From positions 1 to 42,397 of the forward strand of contig JAATGJ010000037.1 in assembly GCA_015654695.1 (NCBI GenBank): a DNA stretch of 42,397 bases, in the 5' to 3' direction. Numbering within the stretch: position 1 is the stretch's first letter; the number at the start of each line of letters is the position of its first letter. A program made the translations under genes and the position numbers. The notes beneath the pieces are model-generated. The model saw only the letters and a list, made by a program, of their open reading frames with translations. It made no database searches and was not told the origin of the DNA. This document shows, in pieces, positions 1 to 8,554 of the stretch. This DNA is from Chitinophagales bacterium (GTDB taxonomy: Bacteria > Bacteroidota > Bacteroidia > Chitinophagales > Chitinophagaceae).

Positions 1-33
1 GCGCAGATATCGAGCGGCTGTTCTCCAGCGCAG

Positions 34-240
34 TCACTTGTTTCCACCGATTCTCTCATGCTCCGAGGATTGAAAATAGCGATGGATTGCCGAGCGCTGA
101 TAGATCAAAAGCATCACGGTGCTCGCTGCAGCAGCGAACAACATACCTGATGCTCCATACTTTGGAACCAACAGAATTCCAAACAGCAAATCAAAGACCC
201 ATTTCATGATCGTTGCTAGCGAAGTCTCTGGCAGCAATCA
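34..240 (-). pseudogene. C-terminal fragment of a polysaccharide flippase-like membrane protein
   Basis: The reading frame encodes about 67 residues with two hydrophobic segments. The pattern around LLVPKYGASGMLFAAAAS resembles the late transmembrane region of Wzx/MATE-type polysaccharide exporters (lipid-linked glycan flippases of the inner membrane). No normal start is visible: the frame opens at a TTG directly after an in-frame TGA at 238-240, and family members are over 400 residues, so only the C-terminal end is present. The bases look richer in G+C than the rest of the window. The truncation coincides with the truncated 5' end of the next gene on the other strand, so this may be a rearrangement scar or a contig-end chimera. 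The flippase assignment rests on one motif and is moderate. Confidence 0.4.
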
Positions 241-456
241 GGCTTTATAACCATTTTGGATAAGAACAATAAAGTAGTGTCTAACCCTGCCGGTAGTGAA
301 CCAGTATATGAAAATAATAAGCCGGGCGAGATGTACCAGGCCGGTAAAACTTTTCAATACCCGCATGATGTATGTGTAGATGATGAAGAAAATGTGTATG
401 TGGCACAATGGAATTCAGGACATGTTTATCCATATAAGTTAACCCCGGTTGCATAA
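241..456 (+). pseudogene. 3' end of an NHL/six-bladed beta-propeller protein
   Basis: The open frame runs from about 220 to the TAA at 456. Its last 70 residues contain one NHL-type blade (FQYPHDVCVDDEENVYVAQW), as found at the C-terminus of exported six-bladed propeller proteins (NHL, SMP-30 and peptidylglycine-lyase-like). A TTG at 256 is the only start-like codon, and the upstream blades are missing, so this is the tail of a longer gene cut off near 240. The downstream neighbour (a DUF2231/cytochrome c protein) starts 36 bases later in the same direction and may have shared its transcript. The propeller tail is fairly sure; its function is unknown. Confidence 0.55.
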
Positions 457-492
457 ATTTTTTTATTGATAATGATCTTAGCCTGTTAGTGT

Positions 493-2643
493 ATGCAACG
501 ATCCCGGAATATCCTTTTTAATATTTGCTTTGCCATCAACTGCCTGTTGCTATTTTTTTTGGTATTCGAAAACAGGCTGGTAATACCGCCATGGCTACAG
601 GTAGCAGGACGCATGCATCCCCTGGTACTTCATTTACCTATTACGCTTATTATATTGTACATTTTATGGTCCTTGTTCGTGGAAAAAAAATTCAGGACAA
701 ACGAAGCCATTGTAAATATGGGTGAATGGCTATTGCTGTTATCCGCACTTACGGCATCGTTTACTGCGCTGGCCGGACTATTCCTTTCAAAAGAAGATGG
801 TTATGATACAGGCGCACTGCAATGGCATAAGTGGGGTGGCATCGGTATTGCTATTCTTACTTCATTGTGGTATGCTTATCGGAAAGCGATTAAAAAAAGG
901 AATTGGTTAAATGTCTCTGCAGGATTAACAAGTTTGGTGGTTATCATTTTCACCGGTCACAAGGGAGCCGAAATAACGCATGGACAAAATTTTCTACTGG
1001 CGCCTGTGATGCCCGAAAAGCAACAGCCCAAAGTATTAATGGAGGAAGCGGAAGTATATGCACACATGGTAAAACCTATTTTACAAACAAAGTGTATAAG
1101 TTGCCATAATACAAAAAAAGCCAAAGGCGAGTTAGTGATGGAAACCGAAGAGCTTTTAATAAAAGGAGGGAAGAATGGAAAGCTCTGGGACAGTACTGCC
1201 GCGGGATATGGCTTATTATTAACGAGGGTTCATTTACCGGCTGATGCAAAAAAACACATGCCACCCATCGGAAAACCGCAGTTAACTGAACAGGAAACAC
1301 AGGTTTTGTATTTATGGATCAAAAGCGGTGCTGCTTTCAAAACACGGGTAATGGATTTGGCTGAAAACGATACGCTTCGCCTCATTGCCAATACCCTTTT
1401 CAATACTATTGAAACGGACGATTATGATTTTGCTGCTGCCGATGATAAAAAAGTAAAAGAATTAAATACTAATTACAGGGTGGTAGCTCCACTGGCTGCA
1501 CAATCGCCGGCATTGGGTGCAGAATTTTTTAGTACACAATCTTATTTACCGGGGCAGTTAAAAGAACTGTTAACAGTAAAAAAACAGGTGGTATATCTTA
1601 ACCTGAATAAAATGCCTGTAAAAGATAATGAATTAACGATCATCAGCCAGTTCAGTAACTTACGAAAACTCAATCTCTCTTTCACTGGTATTACCGGCAG
1701 TTCCTTAGCTGAATTAAATAAATTGGATGAACTCAGGCAGCTTTCTTTGTCAGGAACAGCTATTAAAAAGGAAAATGTGCTGGCTCTTTCCGCACTAAAA
1801 AAGCTATCCCACCTCTTTATCTGGAATACAACACTTTCTGATACTGATATTGGGTACTTAAAAAATGAGATGAAAAACATAGTAGTGGAAGCCGGATTTA
1901 AAGATGATACCAGTATTTTACAATTGACCCCGCCCATTTTATTGAATGAGGAACAGGTTATCCATTCACCTTTAACCCTTAAGTTAAAGCATTATATAAA
2001 CGGGGTAAGCATCCGTTATACGCTTGATGGTTCTGAACCGGACAGTATCCTCTCCCCGGAATACAACAACGATATTGTAATCGCAAAAAATGTAATGCTA
2101 AAGGCCAAAGCATTTAAACAAGGCTGGATCAGCAGCGCTGTTTTGGAAAATTACTTCTTTAGTTCAACCTATAAAGCTGATTCGGCAATTAACCTGTTGC
2201 CGCCCGATGAACAGTATAAGGGAAATGGCGCAAGTACATTAACCGACCTGGTGAGAGGGGAAGCAGGAAATGCAAGAAGCGGCAAATGGCTTGGCTACAG
2301 GAAAAACAGGATGGAGTCCATTTTCTTTTTTACTGCTCCCGTTACTATATCCAGCGTAACACTCAACACATTGATTGATATAGGCGCTTATATAATGCCC
2401 CCAGTTTCAATAGAGGTATGGGGTGGAGATGATGCCGGTCATTTAAAAAAGTTAAGCGTCATTACACCACAACAGCCAGTGAAGGCACAATCCGCATACA
2501 GTAAAGCCTTTGAGTTATCCTTTACTCCTGTCTCTCTAAAATGTTTAAAAGTTATTACAGTACCCGTATCAAAATTACCTGTATGGCATCCGGGTAAAGG
2601 TGATAAAGGCTGGGTTTTTATTGATGAAGTCTTTGTGAATTAA
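493..2643 (+). CDS. Membrane-anchored cytochrome c-type protein with DUF2231, LRR and chitobiase-C-like domains
   Basis: A 716-residue protein. Residues 1-160 hold about five hydrophobic segments, with the MHPLVLHLPI signature of DUF2231 at 41-50. A single c-type haem motif CISCH lies at 201-205, inside a planctomycete-type cytochrome c domain. Residues ~380-480 show leucine-rich repeats (LRKLNLSFTGIT, LRQLSLSGTAI). The segment ~505-565 (GVSIRYTLDGSEPD) matches the FN3-associated/chitobiase C-terminal fold, followed by a discoidin-like end. Proteins of this layout occur in Bacteroidota carbohydrate-degradation clusters, where an electron-transfer role is assumed but not proven. The haem domain should face the periplasm. 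The fucosidase gene downstream fits a glycan-catabolism context. Confidence 0.75.
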   Translation: MQRSRNILFNICFAINCLLLFFLVFENRLVIPPWLQVAGRMHPLVLHLPITLIILYILWSLFVEKKFRTNEAIVNMGEWLLLLSALTASFTALAGLFLSKEDGYDTGALQWHKWGGIGIAILTSLWYAYRKAIKKRNWLNVSAGLTSLVVIIFTGHKGAEITHGQNFLLAPVMPEKQQPKVLMEEAEVYAHMVKPILQTKCISCHNTKKAKGELVMETEELLIKGGKNGKLWDSTAAGYGLLLTRVHLPADAKKHMPPIGKPQLTEQETQVLYLWIKSGAAFKTRVMDLAENDTLRLIANTLFNTIETDDYDFAAADDKKVKELNTNYRVVAPLAAQSPALGAEFFSTQSYLPGQLKELLTVKKQVVYLNLNKMPVKDNELTIISQFSNLRKLNLSFTGITGSSLAELNKLDELRQLSLSGTAIKKENVLALSALKKLSHLFIWNTTLSDTDIGYLKNEMKNIVVEAGFKDDTSILQLTPPILLNEEQVIHSPLTLKLKHYINGVSIRYTLDGSEPDSILSPEYNNDIVIAKNVMLKAKAFKQGWISSAVLENYFFSSTYKADSAINLLPPDEQYKGNGASTLTDLVRGEAGNARSGKWLGYRKNRMESIFFFTAPVTISSVTLNTLIDIGAYIMPPVSIEVWGGDDAGHLKKLSVITPQQPVKAQSAYSKAFELSFTPVSLKCLKVITVPVSKLPVWHPGKGDKGWVFIDEVFVN

Positions 2644-2708
2644 ATCGCCGCACAGTATAAAAAATAGCGGGTTTTGAAAAAGGAACGCTCAATCAAAAAC
2701 AATAAGAT

Positions 2709-2828
2709 ATGGAACAGCCAATAGTAGAAGTTGTTTTTGAAATAAGCGTACAGGTAACAGCTGGCAAAGTACAGGAGTTAGGAGAAACAGCCAGAGGTTT
2801 ATGCAAGCCCGGTGAGTTTAGTAATTAA
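2709..2828 (+). CDS. Possible small protein, 39 aa
   Basis: A short frame from ATG to TAA lies between the cytochrome-like gene and the fucosidase, 17 bases before the fucosidase start. It begins [16 protein letters not shown] and has no recognisable domain, signal peptide or membrane segment. The position in a same-strand gap favours translation, but it could equally be the remnant of a longer gene or a leader-like ORF. No function can be assigned. Confidence 0.3.
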   Translation: MEQPIVEVVFEISVQVTAGKVQELGETARGLCKPGEFSN

Positions 2829-2845
2829 AAAATAAAAACCAGATT

Positions 2846-5350
2846 ATGGCAAATAAATATGTTGTACTGATTGGTTTAATAAGTTGTACTTATTTTTCTG
2901 TATCAGCACAGCAAAACGAAAAGCTCTGGTATTCCAAACCTGCAGTAGCGTGGACAGAGGCGTTGCCCGTTGGTAACGGACGGCTGGGAGCTATGGTGTT
3001 TGGTAAAGTAAACGAAGAACTGATACAGTTAAATGAAAGTACATTATGGTCCGGCGGACCTGTTCCCACCCATATAAACCCGGATGCACCCAAGTACCTT
3101 CCGCAGATAAGGGAAGTTTTACTAAATGAAGAAAACTATGCCAAAGCTACACCGCTTGCCAAAAAAATGCAGGGATTATACACAGAATCCTACATGCCAT
3201 TGGGGGACTTGTTCATTAAACAAGAATTTAAGGATACAGCGGTACCATTTTATTACCGTGATCTGGATATAAAAAATGCAATAAGCACCACCCGTTTTGT
3301 AATGGATGGAACAGAATTTACACGACAGGTATTTTCATCAGCGCCCGACCAGGTAATCGTCATCCGCTTAAGCGCAAACAAACCAAAGCAATTAAACTTC
3401 ACCGTTAGCACTAAAAGTATATTACAATACCAGCATTACGTAAAGGGAAATAATGAATTAATCATGAAAGGCAGGGCGCCGTCGCATGTAGATCCCAGCT
3501 ATTTCAATAAAAATAAAATACCCGTTATATGGGATGATATAACCGGCAAAAATTGCAGCGGAATGCGTTATGAATTAATTGTAAAAGCGCTGAATAAAGA
3601 TGGAACTGTCATAGCTGATACTTCCGGCTTGCAGATAAGTAATGCAACCGAAGTGGTTTTACTTTTATCAGCCGCAACGAGTTTCAATGGATTTGATAAA
3701 TGCCCCGGTAGTGAAGGAAAGGATGAAGTGAAGCTGGCAAGAGGGTATCTTGACAAAGCGGGTAAAAAATCATACACCGCTTTATTCAACAGCCATCTGG
3801 TTGATTACGGGAAATTTTATAATCGTGTTTCGCTAAATCTCACGGATACAATTGGCGGGAACACGCCTGGATTGCCCAGTGATAAACGTTTGCAGGCTTA
3901 CTCAAATGGTGCTTATGATCCGGGAGTAGAAGGCTTGTACTTTAATTATGGAAGATATTTACTGATCTCCGGTTCAAGACCGGGCGGGATACCTGCCAAC
4001 CTGCAGGGAATATGGAATAATGAACTAAGGGCACCGTGGAGTTCAAATTTTACCATTAATATCAACACACAGATGAATTACTGGCCGGCGGAAGTAACGA
4101 ATTTGCCAGAGATACACCTGCCTCTTTTTGATTTGATAAAAAATATTTCCATTACGGGTAAAGCGACTGCAAAAGAGTTTTATAACATGAACGGTTGGGT
4201 GGCGCATCATAACTCGGATATATGGGCTACCAGTAACCCCGTTGGTGATAAAGGAGACGGTGATCCCAAATGGGCCAACTGGCCACAGGGCGGAAACTGG
4301 TTGTGCCAGCATTTGTGGGAGCATTACAATTTTACAAAAGACAAAAAGTTTTTAAAAGAAACAGCGTACCCGTTAATGAAAGGTGCAGCGCAGTTTTGCA
4401 TTGATTGGCTGGTAGAAGATAAAGATGGATACTTAGTGGTCGTTCCTTCCACATCGCCTGAAAATGATTTTAAATATGGAGATGGAAAAATATCAGGAAT
4501 TTCCGTGGCTACCACCATGGATATGTCTATCATCTGGGATTTATTCACCAACCTGGCAGAAGCATCTGCGGAATTGGGGATAGATAAAGATTTCAGAGAA
4601 CTACTGATTGCAAAGAAAAATAAATTATATCCCCTGCACATAGGCAGCAAAGGAAACCTGCAGGAATGGAATAAAGACTGGGAAGATGCAGATCCGCATC
4701 ACCGGCATGTATCGCATTTATTTGGTCTGCACCCGGGCCGCCAGATTGCACCGGTTTCCACACCCGGGTTTGCAGCAGCAGCAAGGAAAACACTGGAAAT
4801 GCGTGGTGACGAAGGAACGGGATGGAGTAAAGCATGGAAAATAAATTTCTGGGCGAGATTGCTGGATGGTAATCATGCACATATTTTATTAAAGGAGTTG
4901 ATGAGATATACAGATCAGTCCGGCACTAATTATTCAGGCGGTGGAGGCACTTACCCCAATTTCTTTGATGCTCATCCGCCTTTCCAGATTGATGGTAATT
5001 TTGGTGGTACTGCCGGCATAGCGGAGATGTTGTTACAAAGTCATCTTGGAGAAGTACACCTTTTGCCTGCATTGCCGGATATTTGGAAGGAAGGAAACAT
5101 AAAAGGCCTGAAGGCAAGAGGAAACTTTGAAGTATCTATTGACTGGAAAAATCACCAACTGGTCCAAGCAAGTATTATATCTGTAGCCGGGGGTATTTGC
5201 AAGATCAGGACAAGTATCCCTGTAGAAATTGATGGCGTTAACGCAAAATCAGTTTCAGATAATAATGGGTATGTAATAACATTCAATACGAAAAAAGGAA
5301 AGGCATACATAGTAGGACCGGGAACTGGAATTAAAGCTGTTTACCAATAA
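2846..5350 (+). CDS. GH95 family alpha-L-fucosidase
   Basis: An 834-residue exported enzyme with signal peptide [22 protein letters not shown]. The N-terminal GH95 signature follows at once ([18 protein letters not shown], then [11 protein letters not shown]). The (alpha/alpha)6 domain contains the Asn pair N405 and N407 in the [12 protein letters not shown] stretch, E539 in STSPEN and D716 in [15 protein letters not shown]. These correspond to the Asn/Asn/Glu/Asp active site described for Bifidobacterium AfcA. The family hydrolyses alpha-1,2-fucosyl or related alpha-L-galactosyl linkages, releasing the sugar with inversion. Length and motifs are complete. It is probably periplasmic or surface-exposed and lies with an SMP-30-like gene. 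Exact substrate specificity cannot be read from sequence. Confidence 0.93.
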   Translation: MANKYVVLIGLISCTYFSVSAQQNEKLWYSKPAVAWTEALPVGNGRLGAMVFGKVNEELIQLNESTLWSGGPVPTHINPDAPKYLPQIREVLLNEENYAKATPLAKKMQGLYTESYMPLGDLFIKQEFKDTAVPFYYRDLDIKNAISTTRFVMDGTEFTRQVFSSAPDQVIVIRLSANKPKQLNFTVSTKSILQYQHYVKGNNELIMKGRAPSHVDPSYFNKNKIPVIWDDITGKNCSGMRYELIVKALNKDGTVIADTSGLQISNATEVVLLLSAATSFNGFDKCPGSEGKDEVKLARGYLDKAGKKSYTALFNSHLVDYGKFYNRVSLNLTDTIGGNTPGLPSDKRLQAYSNGAYDPGVEGLYFNYGRYLLISGSRPGGIPANLQGIWNNELRAPWSSNFTININTQMNYWPAEVTNLPEIHLPLFDLIKNISITGKATAKEFYNMNGWVAHHNSDIWATSNPVGDKGDGDPKWANWPQGGNWLCQHLWEHYNFTKDKKFLKETAYPLMKGAAQFCIDWLVEDKDGYLVVVPSTSPENDFKYGDGKISGISVATTMDMSIIWDLFTNLAEASAELGIDKDFRELLIAKKNKLYPLHIGSKGNLQEWNKDWEDADPHHRHVSHLFGLHPGRQIAPVSTPGFAAAARKTLEMRGDEGTGWSKAWKINFWARLLDGNHAHILLKELMRYTDQSGTNYSGGGGTYPNFFDAHPPFQIDGNFGGTAGIAEMLLQSHLGEVHLLPALPDIWKEGNIKGLKARGNFEVSIDWKNHQLVQASIISVAGGICKIRTSIPVEIDGVNAKSVSDNNGYVITFNTKKGKAYIVGPGTGIKAVYQ

Positions 5351-5355
5351 TGAAG

Positions 5356-5411
5356 CGCTGGCAGTAAACCAGCGAGGAGAAAATAAGTATGTGAAGCGGT
5401 TTTTAAAAACC
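5356..5411. repeat. Two inverted repeats between fucosidase and SMP-30 genes
   Basis: A 6-bp stem (CGCTGG, 5356-5361; CCAGCG, 5369-5374) sits six bases after the fucosidase stop and could fold in the mRNA. A perfect 14-bp palindrome GGTTTTTAAAAACC lies at 5398-5411, 42 bases before the likely SMP-30 start. Neither has the T-run of an intrinsic terminator. The first may be an mRNA-stabilising hairpin and the second a regulator site; neither role is shown. Confidence 0.35.
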
Positions 5412-5452
5412 TGATATTTACAAATATGAATAATAGAAACTCCTCCGAAAAT

Positions 5453-6370
5453 ATGTATAACAAAGCAAACTTCATATTTATCACTATCCTGTTATTTCCT
5501 GGTAGTGTATTTTGTCAGCGAGACACCCAGCAGCATTTTGATTCTATAAAAGTTGTAAAGCCCGGAGCTGCTTTGATACAGGTTTCAAAACAATTCTCTT
5601 TTACAGAAGGTCCTGCTGCGGATAAAAAAGGAAATATTTTTTTTACGGATCAGCCCAATGATAAAATATGGAAGTACGATACCGAAGGAAACTTATCTCT
5701 TTTCATGGATAAAACCGGCCGTTCCAATGGCCTGTATTTTGACAGGGATGGACACCTGGTTGCCTGTGCGGATGAAAAAAATGAAATATGGTCCATTGAT
5801 CCGGAAAAGAAAGCGACGGTAATAGTAAATAATTTTCATGGCCACCGGTACAACGGCCCCAACGATTTATGGATTGATCCGACAGGCGGTATTTATTTTA
5901 CTGATCCCTACTATCAGCGGGATTATTGGGAGAGGAAAAAACCGGATTTGGAAAAACAGAACGTTTATTACCTGGCCAGTGGACAAACCGAAGCTGTTGC
6001 AATGGATACTACATTGATGCAACCTAACGGTATTGTCGGAACGCCTGATGGAAAATACCTGTACGTGGCAGATATACGGGCCAATAAGACATACAAATAT
6101 CAAATCAGCAAAGACGGTAGTTTGATCAACAGGCAGCTCTTTGTATCACAGGGCTCAGATGGTATGACACTTGATGACAAAGGTAACTTGTACCTGACCG
6201 GGAGAGGTGTAACTATTTATGATGTATCGGGAATAAAAATTGGAAATATCGCTGTTCCTTCCAACTGGGTGGGCAATGTATGTTTTGGAGGAAAGAACAG
6301 GACAACCTTATTCATCACAGCATCAGAGTCTGTTTATGTTTTGGAGATGCAGGTGAAGGGGGTAGAATAA
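5453..6370 (+). CDS. SMP-30/gluconolactonase/LRE-like exported protein
   Basis: About 305 residues from the ATG at 5453. This start is preferred over the ATG at 5426 because it begins directly with a signal peptide (MYNKANFIFITILLFPGSVFCQ). The body is a six-bladed beta-propeller of the SMP-30/gluconolaconase type: SFTEGPAADKKGNIFFTDQ, RYNGPNDLWIDPTGGIYFTDP and QPNGIVGTPDGKYLYVAD are the conserved Glu, Asn and Asp metal-site motifs. Family members hydrolyse sugar lactones with a divalent cation. An exported member next to a GH95 enzyme probably processes an oxidised sugar from the same glycan, but the substrate is unknown. Same strand as the fucosidase, ~100 bases downstream, so probably co-transcribed. 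Confidence 0.85.
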   Translation: MYNKANFIFITILLFPGSVFCQRDTQQHFDSIKVVKPGAALIQVSKQFSFTEGPAADKKGNIFFTDQPNDKIWKYDTEGNLSLFMDKTGRSNGLYFDRDGHLVACADEKNEIWSIDPEKKATVIVNNFHGHRYNGPNDLWIDPTGGIYFTDPYYQRDYWERKKPDLEKQNVYYLASGQTEAVAMDTTLMQPNGIVGTPDGKYLYVADIRANKTYKYQISKDGSLINRQLFVSQGSDGMTLDDKGNLYLTGRGVTIYDVSGIKIGNIAVPSNWVGNVCFGGKNRTTLFITASESVYVLEMQVKGVE

Positions 6371-6503
6371 AATCAATGTATAAGAACGCGAACACAGGGC
6401 CCTTGCGGGCAACAAAAAAATAAAAAATGAACATGTACATAGCTTTTTTTTTCATGATTGACCACCAGTATGCTGACTGAAAATAATTTCCGTAATAACT
6501 GAA

Positions 6504-6521
6504 ATACCCTTGAAGGGGTAT
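6504..6521. promoter_or_regulatory. 18-bp palindrome upstream of the caspase/CHAT operon
   Basis: ATACCC at 6504-6509 and GGGTAT at 6516-6521 form a perfect inverted repeat with a 6-base centre. The centre lies 38.5 bp before the end of the -7 box at 6544-6551, a distance typical of an activator site just upstream of RNA polymerase. The same arms occur before the metalloprotease gene (13416-13433), and a degenerate version before the trypsin/vWA gene (30583-30600). The following bases AAACCGG are also shared with the 13416 copy. Role inferred. Confidence 0.6.
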
Positions 6522-6543
6522 TGCAAACCGGGAATTCAGGGTC

Positions 6544-6551
6544 TATATTTG
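6544..6551 (+). promoter_or_regulatory. -7 promoter box of the caspase/CHAT operon
   Basis: TATATTTG matches the Bacteroidota -7 consensus TAnnTTTG at every fixed position. The ATG at 6560 is eight bases downstream, so the transcript would have almost no leader. No clear -33 TTG is seen, which fits a promoter that depends on an activator bound at the upstream palindrome. Confidence 0.55.
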
Positions 6552-6559
6552 GAATCATT

Positions 6560-8554
6560 ATGAAAACTCCTGTTACCTTCCTGCTTATTCTGTTGTTGTC
6601 TTGCCTGGCAAATCAGGGCTTTTCTCAAAAAAAACTGGCGTTGATCGTTGCCATCGGTGAGTACCCATCTTCCAGCGCATGGCCCAATATCGCTTCGATT
6701 AATGATGTCCGTTATATAAAAGCGGCATTGAGGCAAAACGGTTTCATAGATAAAAATATTGATACACTTAAAAACAGTAAAGCTACTTTAGATGCTATCC
6801 TGGCTGCTTTGAATATGCTGGCAAAAAAAGCTGTAAAAAATGATATCGTGTTCATTCATTTTGCCTGTCATGGTCAGCAGGTATATGATCAGTTAACTGT
6901 GGAAGAGGGAAAAGATGAGCAGGATGGTTATGATGAAGCGCTGGCTCCTTATGATTCAAAAGCCCAGTGCGACCCGGTCAATTACCGCGGACAAAAACAT
7001 TTACGGGATGATGAACTGAATAAAAAGTTTACAGCTATCAGGGATAAGATCGGTAACAAAGGAAGCCTGCTCGTGTTGATTGATGCCTGTCATTCCGGTA
7101 CCGCATCCCGTTCCGGCGAAACATTAGTCTCAAGAGGTGACCCACGACCTTTTTATGATTGCTTAAGCGGAGCAGAAAACATTTTTACTGATGTGCCTGA
7201 AACAAGTTTTATTGGTAAATCATCTGATTCGGCTGCCAACATGGTGGTCATCAGCGCATCAGGGCCTCATCAGCAGAACTACCAGATACAATTGCCCAAT
7301 AAAAACCTGAAAGGTGGTATTGAGCAGGTGGGTTCCCTTTCCTACGCATTTTATAAAGCCGCTACAGACCTGGGCCCTGACAGTGATTACAGGTTGTTAT
7401 TTGAAAAGATAAAAGCCATTATACAGGCAAACGTCCCCGGCCAGTTGCCCATGGTAGAAGGTAATATGGAGCAACGTGTATTTAGTGGATTATATAATAA
7501 GGAGGAACCGGGATTTGCGGCCATACGCCAGGTAATTGGCGCAACAGGCTTTTCCATTGAAAAAGGAGTACTCAATAATATAGCCACAGGTTCCGTATTG
7601 ACTATTTATAAAGCCGGGGCTACAGAGCCCTACACAGAAGGAGTGATCGAAAAAGTAAATTACTTTCAGAGTCTTGGTGTGGCCAATAAGCCATTAATGA
7701 AAGGTGAAGCATACAGGGTAAAACTGGATGCGGTCAATTATGGTGATTTCTCAGCTTCCTTATTTTTAAAATCAACCGGGAAAAATAGTAAGGAAACAGA
7801 CCTGCTGCAGGCGCAGGTCAAAAATTTTATCAAACCTTACCGTTACCTGTCTGTCAGCCAAAATGCAGATATGATGCTGGAGATGGCGTCACAAGCCAAT
7901 GGAAGTATCAATGTATCACTGCTGGAAAAAAATGACAGCGCCCGGTGGAGCCGGCAACTGGCCGCCGGTGATACGTTATCAAAAGAGGATTGCGAAGCAC
8001 TATTGTCAAAGATCAAAAATTCTATCAGGGTAAAGTATATGCGGTCACTGGATGATGGCGGTGAACTGGCAAAAGGAGTAGAGGTAAAAGTTATACCGCA
8101 TAAGCCACAGACCAACCCGGCAGAGATCATCATGGAACCCGGCGAAGGTTTCAATCTGAAGCTTATCAATAACAGTGAACATGCGGTTTTTTATACCATC
8201 ATTAATATTACTGCTGATAATAAGATGGCAGTAAGCGTACCGGGACGTGGGGCTGATCCCGCCAATTACCAGCTTGGACCGGGTTCATCAAAAGAGTTTA
8301 CCCGCAGCAGGGTGGACGCTGATGCGGTAGCAGGTAAAGAAATTCTTAAAGTCATTTTATCAAAAGAGCCGCTTGATCTCCGGAGTATTTTTGAAAGAAA
8401 GACGGAGCGGTCACTGAAAGTGTCATTCCAGAATATGATGGAAGATCTTTTTAAAGATAGTGGTGATGACCGCGCTACCCGGTCTGATGTCAGCAATGTA
8501 AGCCTTGAGGAGACAGGTATTGTTACCGCAGGGTTTACGGTAAAAAAACCATAA
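6560..8554 (+). CDS. Exported caspase-family (C14) cysteine protease
   Basis: 664 residues from the ATG at 6560, chosen because the signal peptide MKTPVTFLLILLLSCLANQGFSQ starts there; the in-frame TTG at 6521 lies upstream of the promoter box. Residues ~25-290 form a C14 peptidase domain: KLALIVAIGEYP opening, catalytic His104 in FACHGQQ and Cys177 in IDACHSGT. The remaining ~370 residues contain no obvious enzyme; a segment near 545-590 (IIMEPGEGFNLKLINNSEHAVFYTIINI) resembles the DUF4384 fold often attached to bacterial caspases. Such proteases cleave after basic residues and are linked to cell death or stress responses. The stop codon overlaps the start of the TPR-CHAT gene, so the two are translationally coupled. 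Probably periplasmic, which is unusual for conflict-type caspases. Confidence 0.88.
   Translation: MKTPVTFLLILLLSCLANQGFSQKKLALIVAIGEYPSSSAWPNIASINDVRYIKAALRQNGFIDKNIDTLKNSKATLDAILAALNMLAKKAVKNDIVFIHFACHGQQVYDQLTVEEGKDEQDGYDEALAPYDSKAQCDPVNYRGQKHLRDDELNKKFTAIRDKIGNKGSLLVLIDACHSGTASRSGETLVSRGDPRPFYDCLSGAENIFTDVPETSFIGKSSDSAANMVVISASGPHQQNYQIQLPNKNLKGGIEQVGSLSYAFYKAATDLGPDSDYRLLFEKIKAIIQANVPGQLPMVEGNMEQRVFSGLYNKEEPGFAAIRQVIGATGFSIEKGVLNNIATGSVLTIYKAGATEPYTEGVIEKVNYFQSLGVANKPLMKGEAYRVKLDAVNYGDFSASLFLKSTGKNSKETDLLQAQVKNFIKPYRYLSVSQNADMMLEMASQANGSINVSLLEKNDSARWSRQLAAGDTLSKEDCEALLSKIKNSIRVKYMRSLDDGGELAKGVEVKVIPHKPQTNPAEIIMEPGEGFNLKLINNSEHAVFYTIINITADNKMAVSVPGRGADPANYQLGPGSSKEFTRSRVDADAVAGKEILKVILSKEPLDLRSIFERKTERSLKVSFQNMMEDLFKDSGDDRATRSDVSNVSLEETGIVTAGFTVKKP

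Noticed and set aside
1542-1937. 131-codon minus-strand frame inside the cytochrome-like gene
   Set aside because: It lies entirely within a well-supported gene on the other strand and has no domain of its own; the same holds for the other antisense frames within the fucosidase, TPR-CHAT, Fic and trypsin/vWA genes.
6400-6430. Terminator after the SMP-30-like gene
   Set aside because: The GCCC/GGGC stem is only four base pairs and is followed by A residues, not T residues, on the plus strand.
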